NCBI RefSeq assembly: GCF_036345175.1
Contig: NZ_CP107780.1
Coordinates: forward strand, 1,426,001 to 1,490,000
Direction of reading: 5' to 3'
Source of the DNA: Streptomyces sp. NBC_00576
GTDB taxonomy: Bacteria; Actinomycetota; Actinomycetes; Streptomycetales; Streptomycetaceae
Length of the DNA: 64,000 nt
Shown here piece after piece: positions 43,202-51,307 of this stretch (the first letter of the stretch is position 1; each line of letters begins with the position of its first letter). A program made the translations under genes and the position numbers. The notes beneath the pieces are model-generated. The model saw only the letters and a list, made by a program, of their open reading frames with translations. It ran no database searches and was not told the DNA's origin.

Positions 43202-43941
43202 GCGATCTCCCGTCCTCGGGCGAGATCGTCGTGGTTGTCTATCTCGACCCAGGGCACCTCGCCTATGGGTGCCACGTCGATCCGGAAGCCTCGGTCGACC
43301 AGTTCCTGGTAACCGTGCTCGTAGAACTGCTGGGGGTCGGTCTCCCACACGGTCTTCAGGGCGTCGGCCAGTTCGGCGGCGGCTGCGCCCTCGATGAGGG
43401 TGACGCCGATGTACTCGCCGGTGGCCTCGGCCGGGTCCATCAGCTTGGTGATCCTCTGTACGCCCTTCTCCGGGTCCACGACCACCTTCATCTCCTCGTC
43501 GGCGAGATCCTTCACCGTGTCGAGGGCCAGGATGATCCGCTTCCCGTCGCCGCGCGCGGCGAGCAGCGTCCGCTCGACGGAGACGGGGTGCACGGTGTCG
43601 CCGTTGGCGAGGATCACCCCGTCGGTGAGGGCGTCCCGGCCGCACCAGAGGGAGTAGGCGTTGTTCCACTCCTCGGCGCGGTCGTTGTCGATGAGGGTGA
43701 GCTTCAGCCCGTACTTCTTCTCCAGGGCCGTCTGCCGCTCGTACACGGCTTCCTTGCGGTAGCCGACGATGATCGCGGCCTCGGTGAGACCGATCTCGGC
43801 GAAGTTGGCGAGGGTGAGGTCGAGAACGGTGGGGCCGTCCTCGTCGCCCGCGGGGCCGACCGGCACGAGAGCCTTGGGCAGGCTGTCGGTGTAGGGGCGC
43901 AGACGCCTTCCGGCGCCGGCCGCCAGCACGAGGCCGATCAT
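43189..43941 (-). CDS. Sugar/alcohol-phosphate nucleotidyltransferase (LicC-like cytidylyltransferase)
   Basis: A 250-residue NTP transferase. The nucleotide loop is LVLAAGAGRRLRPYTDSLPKALVPV; IIVGYRKEAVYERQ, NNAYSLWCGRDAL, ILANGDTVHP and VPWVEIDNHDDLARGRE fit the branch containing phosphocholine and inositol-phosphate cytidylyltransferases. It should form a CDP- or similar alcohol used by the two CDP-alcohol transferases beside it. The ATG overlaps the previous gene's stop (ATGA). In archaea this domain is fused to a CDP-alcohol transferase; here they are adjacent coupled genes. Confidence 0.87.
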   Translation of the reverse strand: MIGLVLAAGAGRRLRPYTDSLPKALVPVGPAGDEDGPTVLDLTLANFAEIGLTEAAIIVGYRKEAVYERQTALEKKYGLKLTLIDNDRAEEWNNAYSLWCGRDALTDGVILANGDTVHPVSVERTLLAARGDGKRIILALDTVKDLADEEMKVVVDPEKGVQRITKLMDPAEATGEYIGVTLIEGAAAAELADALKTVWETDPQQFYEHGYQELVDRGFRIDVAPIGEVPWVEIDNHDDLARGREIACRY

Positions 43942-45773
43942 GCGGGTACTCCTTCGTCGTGTACGGCGGGCGCGCCGCCCTGGTGGGCGGCCACCCAGTA
44001 GCGGATGCTCTCGGCGAGCACCAGCAGGGCCACGACCACGGCGAGGACCGTGAGCGCGACCGCGAACTGCGAGGCACTGAGCAGCGCGGCCAGTACGACG
44101 ACCACCAGTGTCCGGCCCTCGTGCCCTCCGCTCGCCCGTACCAGCCAGCGCGGGGGCGCTCCGGCGTTGCCACGGATGCGGTACACCGTGTCGTAGTGAT
44201 GGTAGGCGACGGCGGCCACGAGGCCGAAAGCCGCGGGAAGTGCTCCGTTTGCCTCTGCTTTGCCCGCGAGGAGGAGGACTGTGCCGTATTCGGCGGCCCG
44301 GAAGAGCGGCGGGACGAGCCAGTCGAGGCGGCCCGAGAGGGGTGCGGCGACGGCGCCGCCGGAGGAGAGGACGTACAGCACGGCGAAGACGACGGGTACC
44401 GGGCTGCCGTACGAACACGCCCACACTGCGACGAGTAGGACCGCGGTGCCTTCCAGCGCCCTGAGGAACCGCGAGCCGACCGGCATACGCAGGGGAATCC
44501 GCCCGACGAGCTCCGCGAGCGGCCCGCTGTCCGCGAGGTCCGCCAGTGCTCGCGTCGCCCGTTCGGTCCGCTGGGCCTTTCGGGTGAGTGAGCGCAGGAC
44601 GCGCCCCGCCGTGGTGTAGGTCGCCGCGAAGCCACAACCGATGAGCAGCACGGTGAAGGTGGTCCGGGGGGTGGTGAGGGCCGTGAGGACGGCGATCAGC
44701 GCCCAGCGCTCGCCGATCGGCAGGACGATCATCCGCCGGATCCAGACCGTCCAGCCGACGCCGTCGAGGCGGTCGGACAGGGCGGCGGTCGGGCTGGTGT
44801 TCGCCGTTGAGTCGTGATTGGCCTCGTTGAAGGCGAAGTCGACGACGTGTCGGCAGGTCTGCAGGACCATCGCGCCGAGGGCGAGGGCCCAGACGTCGTC
44901 CCCCCCGCGCGCTGCCCCGAGAGCGAGGCCCGCGTAGTAGGCGTACTCCTTGGCGCGGTCGAAGGTGGCGTCCAGCCAGGCGCCGAGCGTCGAGTACTGG
45001 AGGGAGTAGCGGGCGAGCTGGCCGTCCGTGCAGTCCAGGACGAAGGAGACCAGGAGGAGCACACCTGCCGTGACGAAGCCGCCGCGGGTTCCGGTGGCCG
45101 CGCAGCCGGCCGCGATCAGCGCGGTGAGCAGCGAGGCGGTGGTGACCTGGTTCGGGGTGAGGCCGCGGCGGGCGCACCAGCGGGCCAGATAGCGGGAGTA
45201 CGGGCTGACGCAGAAGGTGGTGAAGAAGCCGTCCCGGGACTTCACCGCCGACTTCAGGCGTACGGCCTCGTCGTCGACTGCGGCGAGGGCCTGCCGTGCC
45301 TCGCCCAGGGCCTGGGGGTCGGCGGGGACTGCGGCGGTCAGGCTGCCCAGTTCGGGGCGGTGGACGTCGACGCCGTCCGCGTCCAGGGCGAGGGCGATGC
45401 GGTCGGCGAGGCTGTCCACCGCGAGGACGGCGGCCACCGTGCGGGGAGTCTTCGGGGCGTCGCCGCTCGCGGAGATCTCCCGGGCCAGTACGCGGGTCAG
45501 GGCGTTGCGGCCGGCGCCGGGCTGTGCCGTCACGGCGCCCGGTACCGCGGCGAGCGGGAAACGCGGGTCGGTGAGGCCGAGGCGGAGCGCGTGGAGGTGG
45601 CCGACGAAACGGGCGTCCACGACGGCGACCCGTTCGTCGCAGGACGACTCGGCGAGGAGGGTCTCGGTGTCGGCGACATCGGTGGCGCTCCGCACGTCGA
45701 AGCCGAGGGCCCGCAGATCGCCCTCGATCGACGATCCGGGAACCGGCTGACCCGTGAGGATGGCGGTCGGCAA
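43938..45773 (-). CDS. DUF5941-type protein with central CDP-alcohol phosphotransferase domain
   Basis: A 611-residue multi-domain membrane protein. Residues 1-150 resemble a nucleotidyltransferase-like alpha/beta fold without its catalytic loop (AILTGQPVPGSSIEGDLRALGFDVR). Residues about 175-400 are a CDP-alcohol transferase with an intact motif, LDCTDGQLARYSLQYSTLG then AWLDATFDRAKEY. Residues about 430-600 are a further helical membrane region, I believe the DUF5941 domain. Start is a TTG with AGGGAG nine bases upstream. First gene of the cluster; it probably transfers the phospho-alcohol onto a membrane acceptor. Confidence 0.85.
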   Translation of the reverse strand: MPTAILTGQPVPGSSIEGDLRALGFDVRSATDVADTETLLAESSCDERVAVVDARFVGHLHALRLGLTDPRFPLAAVPGAVTAQPGAGRNALTRVLAREISASGDAPKTPRTVAAVLAVDSLADRIALALDADGVDVHRPELGSLTAAVPADPQALGEARQALAAVDDEAVRLKSAVKSRDGFFTTFCVSPYSRYLARWCARRGLTPNQVTTASLLTALIAAGCAATGTRGGFVTAGVLLLVSFVLDCTDGQLARYSLQYSTLGAWLDATFDRAKEYAYYAGLALGAARGGDDVWALALGAMVLQTCRHVVDFAFNEANHDSTANTSPTAALSDRLDGVGWTVWIRRMIVLPIGERWALIAVLTALTTPRTTFTVLLIGCGFAATYTTAGRVLRSLTRKAQRTERATRALADLADSGPLAELVGRIPLRMPVGSRFLRALEGTAVLLVAVWACSYGSPVPVVFAVLYVLSSGGAVAAPLSGRLDWLVPPLFRAAEYGTVLLLAGKAEANGALPAAFGLVAAVAYHHYDTVYRIRGNAGAPPRWLVRASGGHEGRTLVVVVLAALLSASQFAVALTVLAVVVALLVLAESIRYWVAAHQGGAPAVHDEGVPA

Positions 45774-46195
45774 CCGAACTCACTCCCTGGACACCGACGC
45801 GCGCACGCCGGTCCTGTACATGTTGGTGGGGGAAACCCTGACCCACGGTGGCCGGGCAGCATGTCGGCAGAGGCTATCGGATGGGGCCGCACCTGTGTTC
45901 ACCGGCTGTTCACGGGCCGATTCCGGCCCGACCGGCAGGCCCATCCGTCCGATCATCATGGGCGACCCGGCGCGCCGGGTACAAACCGTGACCCGGGTCG
46001 AGGACCGCCACGGCCTCCCCGGCCGCATCCTCACCCGCCGAGTCGTGGTGATCTCCGTACCCGCTGACCTGCGTTTCGTTTCCGCAGGTCAGGGCACATG
46101 ACAACGGTGTTCAATGCCGCGTTGCCACATACCCCCCACCCGTAGTTCACTGATCCCGGGACGGGACTCGGCACGAACACCAGGAGGCGGCTTCC
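45774..46195. promoter_or_regulatory. Divergent intergenic region with hairpin and zinc-box-like site
   Basis: The gap of 422 bases holds two structures. A 10-bp perfect stem, CTGACCTGCG (46064-46073) with CGCAGGTCAG (46083-46092), and a 15-base site TGACAACGGTGTTCA (46099-46113) that resembles Zur/Fur boxes (TGA-N9-TCA, 5 of 7 arm pairs). The latter lies 82 bases before the cation-efflux ATG. No gene is evident. Confidence 0.4.
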
Positions 46196-47134
46196 ATGGG
46201 GGCTGGGCACGATCACGGACATGCGCACGGCGCGCCGACCACGGGTACGGCGGCAGCGGCGTACCGCGGGCGGCTGCGTTTCGCGCTGGCCATCACGCTC
46301 ACCGTCATGGTCGTCGAGATCGTCGGCGGGATCGCCGCCGACTCGCTCGCGCTCATCGCGGACGCGGCGCACATGGCGACGGACGGGCTGGGTCTCGGCA
46401 TGGCTCTGCTCGCGATCCACTTCGCGAACCGCCCGCCGAGCGGCAACCGCACCTTCGGGTACGCCCGCGCCGAGATCCTCGCCGCGCTCGCCAACTGTCT
46501 GCTGCTCCTCGGCGTCGGCGGATACGTCCTGTACGAGGCGATCCAGCGGTTCGTCACGCCCGCGGAGACCGAGGGCGGGGTGACCGTCGTCTTCGGTCTG
46601 ATCGGCCTGGTCGCGAACATGATCTCGCTGACGATGCTGATGCGCGGCCAGAAGGAGAGCCTGAACGTGCGCGGCGCCTTCCTGGAGGTCGCCGCGGACG
46701 CGCTGGGCTCGCTGGCGGTACTGATCTCGGCGGTGGTCATCATGGCGACGGGCTGGCAGCGGGCCGACCCCATCGCCTCGGTCGTCATCGGCCTGATGAT
46801 CGTCCCGCGCACCTGGAAGCTGCTGCGCGAGACCCTGAACGTGCTGCTGGAGGCGGCTCCCCGGGATGTCGACATGGCGGAGGTGCGGGCCCACATAGTG
46901 GCGCTGCCCGGCGTGGAAGATGTACACGATCTGCACGCCTGGACGATCACCTCCGGGATGCCGGTGCTGTCGGCGCACGTGGTCGTCAGCTCGGAGGTGC
47001 TGAGCGGGATCGGGCACGAGAAGATGCTGCACGAGCTCCAGGGCTGTCTGGGCGACCACTTCGACGTGGAGCACTGCACCTTCCAGCTGGAGCCGAGCGG
47101 GCACGCGGAGCACGAGTCGAAGCTCTGTCTCTGA
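46196..47134 (+). CDS. Cation diffusion facilitator (zinc-type efflux)
   Basis: A 312-residue CDF transporter exporting Zn2+ or a related divalent metal in exchange for protons. The His-rich N terminus GAGHDHGHAHGA precedes six helices. The transport-site pairs are in DAAHMATD (helix 2) and LEVAADALGS (helix 5), where Glu stands in place of the His usual in ZitB. A ferredoxin-like cytoplasmic domain with VHDLHAWTITSG and HVVVSSE follows. AGGAGG lies eight bases before the ATG. Transcribed alone, with idi downstream by 230 bases. Confidence 0.92.
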   Translation: MGAGHDHGHAHGAPTTGTAAAAYRGRLRFALAITLTVMVVEIVGGIAADSLALIADAAHMATDGLGLGMALLAIHFANRPPSGNRTFGYARAEILAALANCLLLLGVGGYVLYEAIQRFVTPAETEGGVTVVFGLIGLVANMISLTMLMRGQKESLNVRGAFLEVAADALGSLAVLISAVVIMATGWQRADPIASVVIGLMIVPRTWKLLRETLNVLLEAAPRDVDMAEVRAHIVALPGVEDVHDLHAWTITSGMPVLSAHVVVSSEVLSGIGHEKMLHELQGCLGDHFDVEHCTFQLEPSGHAEHESKLCL

Positions 47135-47364
47135 GCCCGTTCGGCGCGCGTCGCGGACGGAACGCAGCCGTCGGCGCGCGCCCGCGTCCCCTTCTTGAAG
47201 CCCCCCTCAAGGGCGGTTCCCCGGCCGGAGAACAGGGCACGATGGACTATCCGGTCACTGTCGGAACGCTTTCGCGCCGGACATGCGGGGTGCGCCGCGA
47301 AGTGCCGGGAGTGCCGGATTCGTACGGCAGACTTGGGGCTCGTAGACCGAGGCGAAGGATGGGT

Positions 47365-47961
47365 ATGCCGATCACACCTGCCACCGCGACGCACAACAGT
47401 TCGTCGAACGGCACCGCAGAAGCGATCTTGCTCGAGCTGGTGGACGAGAACGGCACGACGATCGGCACCGCCGAGAAGCTCTCCGCCCATCAGCCACCGG
47501 GCCTACTGCACCGGGCGTTCTCCGTCTTCCTCTTCGACGAGCAGGGCCGACTGCTCCTGCAGCAGCGCGCGCTGGGCAAGTACCACTCCCCCGGCGTCTG
47601 GTCCAACACCTGCTGCGGCCACCCCTACCCCGGTGAGGCGCCCTTCGCGGCGGCGGCCCGGCGGACGTACGAAGAGCTGGGGATCTCCCCGTCGCTGCTC
47701 GCCGAAGCGGGCACGGTCCGCTACAACCACCCCGACCCGGAGTCGGGCCTGGTGGAGCAGGAGTACAACCACCTGTTCGTCGGAATGGCGCAGTCGCCGC
47801 TCGCACCGGACCCGGAGGAGGTCGGGGACACGGCCTACGTGACCCCGGCCGAGCTGGCGGAGCGGCATGCGAAGGATCCGTTCTCGGCCTGGTTCATGAC
47901 CGTGCTGGACGCGGCGCGCCCGGCGGTCCGGGAGCTGACGGGCCCGTCGGCCGGCTGGTGA
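47365..47961 (+). CDS. idi: Isopentenyl-diphosphate delta-isomerase, type I
   Basis: A 198-residue Nudix-fold isomerase interconverting isopentenyl and dimethylallyl diphosphate. Catalytic Cys in WSNTCCGHPYPGE, Nudix-like RRTYEELGIS, and catalytic Glu region LVEQEYNHLFVG are present. I choose ATG 47365 (AAGGA five bases upstream) which gives the N terminus MPITPATATHNSS; an ATG two codons earlier is possible. It balances the precursors for the hopanoid operon 9 kb away. It is convergent with the ATPase gene, with only six bases between. Confidence 0.95.
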   Translation: MPITPATATHNSSSNGTAEAILLELVDENGTTIGTAEKLSAHQPPGLLHRAFSVFLFDEQGRLLLQQRALGKYHSPGVWSNTCCGHPYPGEAPFAAAARRTYEELGISPSLLAEAGTVRYNHPDPESGLVEQEYNHLFVGMAQSPLAPDPEEVGDTAYVTPAELAERHAKDPFSAWFMTVLDAARPAVRELTGPSAGW

Positions 47962-47967
47962 CGGCGG

Positions 47968-48489
47968 CTACGGAAGCACCTGTGCGGGCCTGAGCGGCAG
48001 GGCCGCCCAGACGACCTTGCCGCCGCTTGCCGTGTGCTCGATGTCGCACACCCCGCCCGCCTCCCTGGCGATCTCGCGGACCAGGAGCAGACCACGCCCT
48101 CCGGTCCGGCCGTGGTCCGCCTCCAGGGCGGTGGGGCGGTAGGGGTGGTTGTCCTCCACGGACACCCGCACCCACTCGGCGCCGACAGCCACCTCCACGG
48201 CGAGCGTCGGCGACAGGAGCGCCGCATGGCGGACGGCGTTCGTCGCCAGTTCCGAGACGATCAGCAGCAGTCCGTGCACCAGATCGGGCGAGGCGGGCAC
48301 GCCCTGCCGGTACAGCAGGTCCCGGACGGCGTGCCGCGCCTGCGGGACGGAGGCGTCTACGGCGGGCGCGGTGAACCTCCAGACTCCTTCGTAGGGAAGT
48401 GGATCCGGGGGTCTGCGCCCCAAGGGTCCATCGTCGGGCACTGCGTCGTCCGCTGGGCGTGAGTCGGACTCTCGCCCATGGTTCTCCAT
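47968..48489 (-). CDS. Anti-sigma-factor-type ATP-binding protein (HATPase_c_2)
   Basis: A 173-residue single-domain ATPase of the RsbW/SpoIIAB-like group abundant in Streptomyces. The N box is LLLIVSELATNAVRHA, the G1 region VSVEDNHP, and the G2 region HGRTGGRGLLLVREIAREAG. Such proteins are kinases that bind sigma factors or anti-anti-sigma proteins. ATG at 48489 is chosen; a GTG at 48525 would add twelve residues. No partner gene is adjacent. Confidence 0.82.
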   Translation of the reverse strand: MENHGRESDSRPADDAVPDDGPLGRRPPDPLPYEGVWRFTAPAVDASVPQARHAVRDLLYRQGVPASPDLVHGLLLIVSELATNAVRHAALLSPTLAVEVAVGAEWVRVSVEDNHPYRPTALEADHGRTGGRGLLLVREIAREAGGVCDIEHTASGGKVVWAALPLRPAQVLP

Positions 48490-48732
48490 CGTTCGGTCGC
48501 CGCCCTCGCGCTCGATTGTCACCACACGACGAGTGTTGGTATCGGCGGGCCCCCACCGGAGAACTGAACAGAAGTCAGCACGTATCGAGCGCTTCTGACG
48601 GATGACGCGCGACGCGAGCCCACCTACGACTGGACCTGGTCATATCGTGCCGAATTCGTGAACTATTCGGGTTGTACGGGTTTGACACCGCCCCTCGTCA
48701 GGCGTCCGGCACCGGCGGATACGATCCGGCGC

Positions 48733-49497
48733 ATGGAGCCGCAGCTGACCCACAGTGCCGCCGACGGGATCGCCACCGTCGTCATCCGCCACCCGGCCAA
48801 GCGCAACGCCATGACGGCCGGCATGTGGCGGGCACTGCCACCGCTGCTGTCCACCCTGGCCGCCGATCCGGACGTCCACGTCCTGGTGCTCACCGGCGCG
48901 GGCGGGACGTTCTGCGCGGGCGCCGACATCTCGACACTCCAGGGCTCGCCGGAGGAGGCGCAACGGCTGGCCGTGCAGGCGGAGGACGCCCTCGCGGCCT
49001 TTCCGAAGCCGGTGCTCGCGGCGATTCGCGGGCACTGTGTGGGCGGCGGGGCGCAACTCGCGGCGGCCTGCGATCTGCGGTTCGCCGAGGAGGGGGCACT
49101 GTTCGGGGTGACTCCGGCGAAGCTGGGCCTGGTGTACGCGGCGTCGTCCACGCGGCGGTTGACGGCCCTGGTGGGTCCGGCGACGGCCAAGTACCTGCTG
49201 TTCTCGGGCGAGTTGATCGACGCGGAGCGCGCGCTGCGCACGGGGTTCCTCGACGAGGTGCTGCCCGTGGGTGAACTCGACAAGCGGGTCGCGGAGTTCA
49301 CTCGCGTCCTCACCTCGCGCTCGCGGCTCACCCAAGCGGCGGCGAAGGAGTTCGCGAACGGCCACACCGACCGGGACACGTACTGGGCCGACCAGGCGCG
49401 GGAGAGCGGCGAGGCCGCGGAGGGCGTCGCCGCGTTCCTGGAGCGCCGTCCCCCCGGCTTCTCCTGGACCGGCCCGGCGTCGCCTACGCCACGATGA
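48733..49497 (+). CDS. Enoyl-CoA hydratase/isomerase family protein
   Basis: A 254-residue crotonase-fold enzyme. The oxyanion-hole and CoA-binding segments are GAGGTFCAGADISTLQ and RGHCVGGGAQLAAACDLRFA. One of the two usual catalytic Glu positions appears as Ala/Gly, so hydration is not certain; isomerase or other acyl-CoA chemistry is possible. The ATG at 48733 lies seven bases after TACGAT and has no ribosome-binding site, suggesting a leaderless transcript. Its 3' end overlaps the convergent DJ-1 gene by 14 bases. Confidence 0.85.
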   Translation: MEPQLTHSAADGIATVVIRHPAKRNAMTAGMWRALPPLLSTLAADPDVHVLVLTGAGGTFCAGADISTLQGSPEEAQRLAVQAEDALAAFPKPVLAAIRGHCVGGGAQLAAACDLRFAEEGALFGVTPAKLGLVYAASSTRRLTALVGPATAKYLLFSGELIDAERALRTGFLDEVLPVGELDKRVAEFTRVLTSRSRLTQAAAKEFANGHTDRDTYWADQARESGEAAEGVAAFLERRPPGFSWTGPASPTPR

Positions 49498-50119
49498 ACC
49501 GGCTGCGGGAGCGGAGCCGTTCGACCACGTGCGCGGGTGCCTTGTGCGGGGCGCCTGCGTCGTAGGGCGGCTGCGGGTCGTACTCCGTCGCGAGCTGTAC
49601 GGCCTGTGCGTACTCGTCGCCGGCGATCCGGCCGGTCAGGGTGAGGGCCATGTCGATGCCGGAGGAGACTCCGGCCGAGGTGACGTACTTGCCGTCGGTC
49701 ACGACCCGCTCCCCCGTGGGTTCGGCGCCGTACTTCGGGAGTTCCGCGAGGGCCAGCCAGTGCGAGGTCGCGCGGCGGCCGGTGAGCAGTCCGGCGGCGG
49801 CCAGGAGCAGCGAGCCGGTGCACACGGAGGTGGTCCAGGTGCTGGTGGCGTCGGCGGTGCGCAGCCAGCCGAGCAGGGCCTCGTTGTCCATCTGCGCGGA
49901 CTGGCCCGGGCCACCGGGGACCACCACGATGTCGGGCTTCGGTACGTCGGCCAGGGTGCGGTCGGCGGTGAGCGCGAGGGTGCCGCTGTCGTTGCGGACG
50001 GGCCCGGTCTCCTCGGCGACGAAGACGGTCTCCGCACCGGGGAGCCGGCTGAGGATCTCGTACGGGCCGACGGCGTCCAGGGCGGTGAAGCGGTCGAAGA
50101 GCAGCAGGGCGATCTGCAT
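49484..50119 (-). CDS. DJ-1/PfpI family protein
   Basis: A 211-residue DJ-1/PfpI-fold protein. Motifs are LLLFDRFTALDAVGPYEILSRLPG, VVPGGPGQ and the nucleophile elbow SVCTGSLLLAAAGLL with Cys, as in isonitrile hydratases and GATase1-like regulators. It lies ten bases after the AraC/DJ-1 fusion gene and is likely co-transcribed. The function is not known; isonitrile hydratase, deglycase or a sensor are options. Confidence 0.85.
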   Translation of the reverse strand: MQIALLLFDRFTALDAVGPYEILSRLPGAETVFVAEETGPVRNDSGTLALTADRTLADVPKPDIVVVPGGPGQSAQMDNEALLGWLRTADATSTWTTSVCTGSLLLAAAGLLTGRRATSHWLALAELPKYGAEPTGERVVTDGKYVTSAGVSSGIDMALTLTGRIAGDEYAQAVQLATEYDPQPPYDAGAPHKAPAHVVERLRSRSRFIVA

Positions 50120-50129
50120 GGCGTGCCTT

Positions 50130-51092
50130 TCAGCGGGCGGTGGGTGCGGGGTCGAACCGGCGGCGGTACTCGGCCGGGGCCGTGCCGAGGCTTCTGACGA
50201 AGGCGCGGCGCATGGCCTCCGGGGTGCCGTAGCCGCTGGCGCGAGAGATTCCCTCGATGCCGTCGGAGGTGTCCTCCAGGAGGCGGCGGGCGTGTTCGAG
50301 GCGGACCCGGTCGACGTACCGGCCGGGGGTCATGCCGGTCTCGGTACGGAAGGCGCGGGCGAAGTGGCGGGGTGAGAGACGGGCGCGGGCAGCGAGGGAC
50401 TCGACGCTCAGATCGTCGTCCGGGTGTTCGGAGATCCAGTGCTGGACCTCGCGCAGCGGCTCACGCCGGGCGGTCTGTACGGCGAGCTGGGCGCTGAACT
50501 GGGCCTGGTTGCCCGGCCGGCGCAGGAAGACGACCAGATGGCGGGCGACGGCGAGCGCGGTGTCGCGGCCGAGGTCCTCCTCCACGAGCGCGAGGGCGAG
50601 GTCGATCCCGGCGGTGACACCGGCCGAGGTCATCACCCGGCCGTCGCGGATGTGGATGGGCTCGGGGTCGACCTCGACGGCCGGGTGATCGCGGGCGAGC
50701 CTGTCGCAGTACGCCCAGTGGGTGGTCGCGCGCAGGCCGTCCAGGAGACCGGCGGCGGCGAGCAGGATCGCTCCCGTGCAGACGGACACCAGCCGTTCGG
50801 GGCGCGGCCCGTGCACGCGCAGCCAGTCGACCAGACGCGGATCGGCCGCACGGGAGCCGGGGCCGCCCGGGACCAGGAGGGTGTGCGGTGCGGGTGCGTC
50901 GATGAGCGTCCCGTCCGGTACGAGGGTGAGGCCGCTGGAGGTGCGTACCGGCTCGCCGGTCAGCGAGGCCGTACGGATGCGGTAGCTCCCCGGGTGCCTG
51001 GTGGAGGCCCCCGCGAGCACCTCGACGGGGCCCGTGACGTCGAGGCTCTGGACGCCGTCGAAGAGGACGACGAGGACGGTTCGCTGCACCAT
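50130..51092 (-). CDS. GlxA-type AraC regulator with DJ-1/PfpI domain
   Basis: A 320-residue fusion. Residues 1-190 are a DJ-1/PfpI domain (LVVLFDGVQSLDVTGPVEVLAGA, LVPGGPGSR, SVCTGAILLAAAGLLDGLRATTHWAY). Residues about 210-315 are an AraC DNA-binding domain with two helix-turn-helices (LSVESLAARARLSPRHFARAFRTETGMTPGRYVDRVRLEHARRLL; GIEGISRASGYGTPEAMRRAFVRSLG). It probably controls the following DJ-1 gene and itself. ATG at 51092 has only weak upstream complementarity to rRNA. Confidence 0.88.
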   Translation of the reverse strand: MVQRTVLVVLFDGVQSLDVTGPVEVLAGASTRHPGSYRIRTASLTGEPVRTSSGLTLVPDGTLIDAPAPHTLLVPGGPGSRAADPRLVDWLRVHGPRPERLVSVCTGAILLAAAGLLDGLRATTHWAYCDRLARDHPAVEVDPEPIHIRDGRVMTSAGVTAGIDLALALVEEDLGRDTALAVARHLVVFLRRPGNQAQFSAQLAVQTARREPLREVQHWISEHPDDDLSVESLAARARLSPRHFARAFRTETGMTPGRYVDRVRLEHARRLLEDTSDGIEGISRASGYGTPEAMRRAFVRSLGTAPAEYRRRFDPAPTAR

Positions 51093-51187
51093 GCCCCGAT
51101 TCTTGGCGGGCGCGGGCGATGGCCGCAATGACGAGTTTCCCACCTTTCCTGCCACACCCGGTGTGCAGCGGCCCGGTGACCGATCTG

Positions 51188-51217
51188 TCGCGGTCCCTCG
51201 CGGTCCCTCGCGGTCCC
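51188..51217. repeat. Three tandem copies of a 10-base unit
   Basis: TCGCGGTCCC occurs three times in a row at 51188-51217, between the divergent AraC/DJ-1 and Tex genes. A 10-base period matches one helical turn, so it could be a multimer binding site, but simple slippage is as likely. Confidence 0.55.
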
Positions 51218-51307
51218 TTGTGTGCCGCGCGGCGCCCTGATCCCCGATTGTCGGTGCCACCTGCCACAATTGCCGCGCAACCTCAGTGGAGAAGGCGGTA
51301 CGGGATC

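Noticed and set aside
43189..45846. 885-codon frame that would fuse an upstream segment to the cytidylyltransferase
   Set aside because: Before the ATG at 43941 the frame is Arg/Pro-rich shadow of the DUF5941 gene; the nucleotidyltransferase loop begins exactly at 43941.
46064..46092. Terminator at the hairpin between divergent genes
   Set aside because: No upstream gene reads into it from either side, so I list it as an unexplained hairpin and not as a terminator.
45754..46101. 115-codon plus-strand frame before the cation-efflux gene
   Set aside because: The translation is not protein-like, it crosses the hairpin region and has no ribosome-binding site.
51188..51217. Possible CRISPR-like array
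   Set aside because: Three contiguous 10-base repeats without spacers and without cas genes do not make an array.
51119..51307. Longer start for Tex
   Set aside because: The added 63 residues overlap the AraC/Tex intergenic repeats and have no similarity to the Tex N terminus.
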